From positions 19,823-83,822 of the forward strand of contig JAJEKB010019162.1 of the NCBI GenBank assembly GCA_022393335.1: a stretch of DNA of 64,000 nucleotides, read 5' to 3'. Origin of the DNA: Macrotrachela quadricornifera. Taxonomy: Eukaryota; Rotifera; Eurotatoria; Philodinida; Philodinidae. The notes under the pieces are model-generated. The model made no database searches. It was given only the letters and a program-made list of their open reading frames with translations, and had not been told where the DNA came from. Made by a program: the position numbers and the translations under genes. Positions within the stretch are counted from its first letter, which is position 1. Each line of letters starts with the position of its first letter. Of this stretch, positions 58,592 to 64,000 are shown piece after piece.

Positions 58592-59332
58592 ATGACGTCA
58601 CGTAGCTATCTTTTATTTATCATAATGATTATTATTCTCCTTCCAACAATTATCGATACATCGTTAACAACATTACCGCGGTATCATTCATTTAATAGAG
58701 AGCTCAAAACAGCGAAATTAAAAGTAATTTCGGACATGCGTCGAATTCGGCAAATGCTTCAACCATTTCATTTTCTACTTAGTTCACGAAAACTCTATCG
58801 TGAATATTATAGTTTACTTAAAACTCTTTGGACGTGCTGCCCTTTGCAGAGAGCTTCTTTGTTCGATAGGCGAGACGTTCATGAAACTTTACTTGCTATG
58901 TCTGACTGCCGCGAACTCATCAAACATAACCAAAGCCGCCTGTCAACTGAGTGTTTAGCTAATCTAAGATTATTTAATCCTGCAACTACCGATCTTCCCA
59001 AATGTGATGGAGGTCTGCTGAGAAATATCGCCGATGAACATTCTTTCGTTGTGCAGTTATATAACTATACAAAAAATTATTGTCTTGATGGTCTTCATCC
59101 CAGCCTTATCTTCTTTAATATTTCCCAAATAATTCGATGTGAACGTACCATAAGACAACAACTTATTAGCAATCCTCAAGCCTATAGCATTTACAACACT
59201 CTCAGCACTAATTTACTGAATATCTACGTACAAAATTTGAATAAATATGATGACTGCAACGATCCTGAAATGTGGGAGAATCAAGACAAGGACAATGAAG
59301 AATTGACGAGAACCATGCTTCAATATTTATAA
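58592..59332 (+). CDS. Secreted protein of unknown family, 246 residues, eight cysteines
   Basis: An intact single frame. The first 25 residues (SYLLFIIMIIILLPTIIDTS core) form a clear signal peptide, so the product should enter the secretory pathway. The rest is helical and polar, with eight Cys (WTCC, SDC, TEC, PKC, NYC, IRC, DDC) that could give four disulphides, and N-glycosylation sequons NQS, NYT and NIS. It ends in an acidic tail (ENQDKDNEELTRTM). There is no second membrane segment. I do not recognise a family. The long open frame, signal peptide and balanced composition argue for a real gene in AT-rich DNA where frames of this length are otherwise confined to transposons. Confidence 0.75.
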   Translation: MTSRSYLLFIIMIIILLPTIIDTSLTTLPRYHSFNRELKTAKLKVISDMRRIRQMLQPFHFLLSSRKLYREYYSLLKTLWTCCPLQRASLFDRRDVHETLLAMSDCRELIKHNQSRLSTECLANLRLFNPATTDLPKCDGGLLRNIADEHSFVVQLYNYTKNYCLDGLHPSLIFFNISQIIRCERTIRQQLISNPQAYSIYNTLSTNLLNIYVQNLNKYDDCNDPEMWENQDKDNEELTRTMLQYL

Positions 59333-59840
59333 AAACTGCCGACAATTGATACTAGCCGCGTTTTTCTGTATCTTTTTCTTTTTTATTCCGTTGTTTTCTC
59401 CTTCTGATCTTTCTTTTATCCATTATGTGATGGTATTGAATAGTCTCCTTACTTTCTTTGATTTTTCCATCGCCTTTTGTGAATCATTATTCAGTCACAT
59501 GATATTTTTGTGGAATAATAATCGAAATAGCATGAGGCATGATCTCGGAGATGTAAAATTAAAAATTAAAGTGAATGCTCAATATAACTGTTCAGAATTT
59601 TACGATCATTTTCTGAACAATCAGGATTTATTGAAATAAATTTGATCATGAGAAAAATACACTCATATTGCTAAGATACCACGAACAGTATGAACGATAA
59701 TTTATGGTTTCTATGTACCGATATTTTTGGTTCAATTTCTAAATAGAATTTGCTTGCTTTCTTTTGTGTATTTTGTAACTGATTGTGAAATGAATAATAA
59801 TACAGAACACATAATTATCTCTATTTTTTCATGTAATATA

Positions 59841-60186
59841 TATGGACGTGTACAGTCCGTGAGATACCCCATTTGCTTTCGTTCTATTATCAGTTAAAGA
59901 GCCTATCCGTATTCCGACTAAATTATCACTTTCATCGCTGAACTGCTATATTTCAAATATTAGCCGCTGATGGCTCTCTTATATGAAATTATTTAGCCCC
60001 GAAAATCGTGTCCTATCGTTTTTACGGAGCTAAATGAATTCATATAAGACAGCCATTAGCAGCTAATATTTGAAATTTAGGAGTTTAGCGATGAGAGTGA
60101 TAATTTGGTAGGAATACGGATAGGTTCTTTAACAGATAATAGAAAGAAAAGCAAATAGGGTATCTCACTGACTGTTCACACCCATA
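59841..60186. mobile_element. Foldback element, family with GTGTACAGT/TGTACTG ends, copy 3
   Basis: Ends TATGGACGTGTACAGTC and, on the minus strand, TATGGGTGTGAACAGTC. Each arm contains CTCATCGCTGAAC/CTCATCGCTAAAC followed by CAAATATTAGCCGCT-type sequence. Same layout as copies at 32218 and 32951; arms ~155 bp. Confidence 0.7.
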
Positions 60187-62764
60187 AAGGGTGTTCCAGA
60201 AGTTCTGAAGCTTTTTTAAAATGCATCGCTCTCGCGTATAATAAAAGCAAACTCTTTGAAACTTCGGGATATTATTGTACATGCTTAGTACTAAATAGCT
60301 ACAAAGTTTGAGACCTATAGCTTGTGCCATTAATGAGAACCAGTAACAACACTATCATGCACTATTTTTTCAATTTTCCTGTATCCCGAGTTTGCTAAAA
60401 TGTTTATTCCCTCTACTGGAAGGAGGGTATACGCCGAGTGAGTTAGTTGCGTGCGTTCGTTCGTTCGCTCATTATTGCCATTCATTTTTCTACTAATATA
60501 TGTATATTATATAAGGGTTCACCGAAGGGTTATCGAGGTCGAGGAATCCGAATCTGATGTTAGTTTTACGAAATTTTTTTCGGGATAATTTTTTTTAGAC
60601 AAAGGACCATTTTTTTACAAAAAAAAATTTTTTTCGAAGGGTTGACCGAAGGGTAATCGAGGTCGAGCAATCCGAATCTGATGTTAGTTTTTCAAAATTT
60701 TTTTGAGGATCAATTTTTACAGAAAGAACCACTTTTTTTTACAAAAATTTTTTTCCCTTTTCTGAAGGAAAGGGTTATAGGCTCGTTAAAAATCGTTAAA
60801 GTTTGTTTGTCACGTAAACCAATCAGATTTCTTCGGTCTGTAATCTCGATAATAATAGAATGTAATAGTTCCAAAAAATAGTCCCAAAGGGATTTTGGGC
60901 TCGAGGAATCGAATAATACCATTAGTTTTTTATGATCTTGTAAGAAAATTTTTTTTATGAAAAAACGACTTTTTCTGAAAAAAAAAGTTTTCATTCAAAC
61001 GCTTGACTAGAAGGTTTTTGGGATCGAGAAATCCAATGTCACCATTAGTTTTTTATGATCTCGTAACAAAAAAATTTTTTTTTCGAAAAAAACGAGTTTT
61101 TAAACAGAAGATAACCTATTTTCAAAAGTTTGACCGAAAGGTTTTTGGGGTCGAGGAGTCGAATGGTACCATTAGTTTTTGAATTTTTTTTACTAAAAGA
61201 AGGCTTTTTTACGATATAACGATTTGTCTCGTGGATTGGAGGGGAGGTCATATAAGATAAAATAAGTTTGCAGTTGTACAGGTACGCTCTCTTCTAAGGT
61301 TTCTGTATCTAAGCCAATTTGAAAACGTTATTTGCCGAATTAATATCAAAAGGTTATAATATTCTAGTTGAAAACTATATGAAAAGTAATAGAAGATAAA
61401 GAATTCGCATCTGGAGTCAAATTTGTCTTTAGTAATAAGTTACCAAACAATTGGTAATTACTTTTACTTTTTTCTAAGAAGTTTGATCGAAGATTGTTAA
61501 AGATCAATAAATGAAAACTGAGTCGGTTTGCCAAATAATTATTAGGAAATAATATAAATTGTCTCCAGTAAAACTCCATCAGAGACAATTGATTATGAGA
61601 AATCGAAATCTTGAGTTAGTTTTTCAATAGGAATAGATATTGAATAATGAGAAATTAGTAAATCATCGTTTCTAATACAATTTGACTTATCGTTATCGAG
61701 CACGGAAATTACGAATTCGAAGTCAGTAAACATGTTTGCGATCTATTTCTTAGCTTTCTTTGATGAGCTGTTTGTTGTTTCAAGCTTAACTCACGGTTAT
61801 TCAAGGTCGTAAATCTATGTTCGATATTAATTCTAATATAAATAGTTTTCTTTATTGATTATTATATGCTGGATCTTTGAGTGAGATTTGCAGAAAAACA
61901 TGTAAAAAAGAAAGCGACTGCTTGATGTTCTGTTGTTAAATCTTCACAGGTATCAGTCGTAAAATTATATTCGAAAATGGAGGAAGCTCTTACATAGACA
62001 AAAATGCGTCGTACTCTATTGTAGTAATTCTCAAACAGTTCGTTTTTAGTTTTTTGTTAACTAGCATATTTGTAACAATAGTCTCAGAATTTAGTATTCA
62101 CAATATTATGAGAACTATGTGTCCGGCTTCTATAAACAGAACGGCCTTGTGTCTGTTTACTATTATTCACTTGTTTACGTATCCTTGTTCTTGTAATAGG
62201 ATTGTAAATGTTTAAGATAAGATAGAATTTCTATTATTCACTTATTTACGTATCCTTGTTCTTTCAATAAGATCGTAAAGGTTTAAGAGAAGATGGAACT
62301 ACTGTCTATGACTGACCTTCTTCAATTGTTAACACATAGATAAGAATCGAAGGGAGAGTGGTGTGCCAAGAAATTGCACGGACATCTTTTCGATCGACAC
62401 TCCTTTTATTTATTTCAGTAATACGTGATCTTTTTCTCCCCTATCTCTTATTTCTTTTCCTTTCGATACATTTTCTCTCTTCTCTCTTCTATTCTCTTCT
62501 ATCTCTCTCGTATATAAGCTCGTGTTGTATGTGAAATAATCATATTTGGATGTAGTGCACACGCCAATAAACATCAGGCCCACAATGGGAATAAAGGCAT
62601 AGACGTGTCTCTCCATTTGTCATGTAACGATGGAAAGAACATCATTACAAAATTCGTTACAATATTCACAAATGACAAGCTTATTGAGAAGAATTTAAGC
62701 GAGATGCATCCATTAACTTCAAAGCTGAAGTAATATCGATCGATATAGTGGCGTTAAATGTCCA

Positions 62765-62818
62765 AACGGCTAGTCGTGGGTGGCCGACCGGAGGGAGGCC
62801 GACGAACGGCTAGACGTT
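62765..62818 (+). other. GC-rich structured hairpin, copy 3
   Basis: Outer stem ACGGCTAGTCGT pairs with ACGGCTAGACGT (one mismatch, plus an outer A-T). The inner part is GGCC..GGCC around GACCGGAGGGA. Internal-loop strands are GGGT and GACGA following GGCC (so GCCGACGA overall). Confidence 0.65.
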
Positions 62819-63096
62819 AATTTCGAAAAATACTTCACAGTATATATTTAAAAGAGCTCCAATTAGCTTGAAACATTTTTCAAAAGAGCTTAATTGTTAA
62901 CTCTCTGAGAAAGAATTGGAAAGGTTACATTTTCCTTGAATTAAAGGAGAGAATGAAATCTGTGTTGAAAACTACGCACTTATGTAAATTTCGGAAGCTT
63001 TTGACTACAAATTGGTCTTCTCTGAGTGATTCATGTGTCAGTGGTATGAAGGCCGTTGGCTGAACTGATCAGACAATAAAAAAAACACTGTATATC

Positions 63097-63150
63097 AACG
63101 GCTAATCGTGAGTGGCCGACCGGAGGGAGGCCGACGAACGACTAGACGTT
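63097..63150 (+). other. GC-rich structured hairpin, copy 4
   Basis: Outer stem ACGGCTAATCGT with ACGACTAGACGT (two mismatches). Inner part and loops as in copy 3 (GAGT and GCCGACGA). It lies 332 bp after copy 3. Confidence 0.65.
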
Positions 63151-63417
63151 ATATTGGGAAGCTTAGAGTAAATAAAAAGAGTAACGATAATAGAGTTTTT
63201 GAGAACTGGGTAAATGATTCGATTCATGAATTAAAATAAGTCGTTATCGTATCTTCAGCGTAGTGACCGATGTAATTGCATCCTTCCAGTAGAGGGTCAG
63301 CGGCAATTATGCTGCGTTACTTGTATCTCAACTTAAGCAGATGATAAAATCTTGAATTTTTTTTCAAAAGATGTGGCGTGAAAGCTCTACAAAAATTGTA
63401 ATAACAAATCCCTTTTG

Positions 63418-63738
63418 ACTTGTGTTAATGGTTTCTGCCATACTCAAAATGAAAAAACTACATGGTTGTCCTACTTCTCACTATATTGTGCGTAATAAAA
63501 AATGATTTCAAGTCTTTTTTATTTTGCATGTATTTCAGCTTGAGAAAATGCCAAGATCTTGATTCTTTTATTAAAAGATGCACTGTCGACAGCTCTGCAG
63601 AAGCTGTATGACCGAACCCGTATTGGAAAACAAAAAAGGCATTCAAGCGTTTTTTTTTTATTGCGCACAATGTGATGAGAAGTAGGACTACCATGTAAAT
63701 GTTTCATTTTGAGTATGGCAGAAACCATCAACACTAAT
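63418..63738. mobile_element. Foldback element overlapping or abutting the window-end element
   Basis: Arms of ~95 bp share GGTTTCTGCCATACTCAAAA, ACATGGT(T/A)GTCCTACTTCT and ATTGTGCG(T/C)AATAAAAAA in inverted order. The centre contains GTCGACAGCTCTGCAGAAGCT. Both short minus-strand frames here are palindrome products. Confidence 0.7.
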
Positions 63739-63755
63739 CATTAATAAGTTGTTAT

Positions 63756-64000
63756 TAGGGGTGGGAGATTTGCTTTACTTTGTAGTTACGTAACTAAAGT
63801 AAAATAACTACAATAGTTACTTCGTTACTTGTAAATAGTAACTACATATTTACGTAGTTACTTGTAAATAGTAACTACTTATTTAGGTAGTTACTTGTAA
63901 ATAGTAACTAACTATTTACGTAGTTACTTGTAAATAGTAACTAACTATTTACGTAGTTACTTGTAACTACGTAACTACTTTATTTATATAGTCACTGAAG
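63756..64000 (+). mobile_element. hAT-like left end with ~33 bp internal tandem repeat (runs off window)
   Basis: TAGGGGTGGGAGATTTGC resembles hAT termini (TAGGGGTGGG). It is followed by repeated GTAGTTACTTGTAAATAGTA / ACTACTTATTTAG units of about 33 bp that are themselves partly palindromic (GTAGTTAC/GTAACTAC). The other end is outside the window. Confidence 0.45.

Larger units (their letters stand above)
60407..63324 (+). mobile_element. Helentron-like element, long form, 2.9 kb
   Basis: 5' hairpin TTCCCTCTACTGGAAGGAGG; its inverted form TCCTTCCAGTAGAGGG lies at 63281-63296, followed by the hairpin CAGCGGCAATTATGCTG and the family end GCGTTACTTGT at 63324. Internal units (GACCGAAGGGTAATCGAGG then TCCGAATCTGATGTTAG) occur near 60516, 60637, 60888, 61003 and 61127. 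Two GC-rich hairpins lie at 62765 and 63097. The subterminal repeat differs in sequence from that of the short copies but has the same position and role. No transposase frame is seen. 61230-62760 has no other recognised content. Confidence 0.6.

Noticed and set aside
59346..59639. 97-residue frame after the secreted protein gene
   Set aside because: Phe/Ile/Leu-rich beginning typical of T-rich 3' UTR, 13 bp after a stop, with no conserved feature; probably untranslated.

Overview
The window is AT-rich eukaryotic nuclear DNA. It has short spliceosomal introns with GT..AG ends, the standard code, two assembly gaps (1147-1546 and 43459-43468), few host genes and a dense, nested load of transposable elements. 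Two Penelope-like element (PLE) pieces with hammerhead ribozymes, hammerhead-bearing tandem repeats, piggyBac, hAT, pogo, LINE and Helitron-type remnants suggest an invertebrate. A bdelloid rotifer is my best guess because that group is known for PLEs with hammerheads and many captured genes. This is an inference; no single gene here proves it.

Layout. 1-4.8 kb: a PLE reverse transcriptase on the minus strand, a gap, a minus-strand LINE RT fragment, and a nearly intact 5'-truncated LINE on the plus strand. 4.8-14 kb: mostly gene-free, with degenerate short repeats split by a 1.73 kb non-autonomous hAT element that has a perfect 8 bp target duplication. 14.4-18.9 kb: a four-exon C1-family (papain-like) peptidase gene whose catalytic Cys position reads Asp. 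Its 3.5 kb last intron holds several mobile elements. 20.6-21.7 kb: a small reading frame cut at its 3' end by a pogo/Tigger-like element. 24.4-26.5 kb: two tandem arrays of ~170 bp units in head-to-head orientation. 28.1-29.1 kb: a PLE terminal inverted repeat with hammerheads, followed by the start of the PLE reading frame. 29.8-31.9 kb: a phytanoyl-CoA-dioxygenase-like gene between two short hammerhead tandem arrays on opposite strands. 32.1-35.1 kb: a wrecked piggyBac copy carrying two foldback elements and a hAT MITE. 35.3-40.8 kb: short tandem repeats, nested MITEs and very large palindromes. 41.5-47.2 kb: a ~182 bp satellite array interrupted by a Helentron-like element. 54.2-57.2 kb: a complete-length piggyBac with four nonsense codons, then a decayed Pif1/Helitron helicase. 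58.6-59.3 kb: a secreted Cys-containing orphan protein. 59.8-64 kb: a foldback element, a 2.9 kb Helentron-like element, another foldback, and the start of a possible hAT end.

Host genes I can support are the C1 peptidase homologue, the PhyH-like dioxygenase and the secreted orphan, with two weaker coding fragments. They do not form a pathway. The most unusual material is (i) a dispersed element family with subterminal inverted repeats and a conserved GCGTTACTTGT end, two long members of which carry pairs of a GC-rich hairpin with covarying stems and constant loops, and (ii) hammerhead ribozyme arrays of the same family placed in opposite orientation on either side of the dioxygenase gene.
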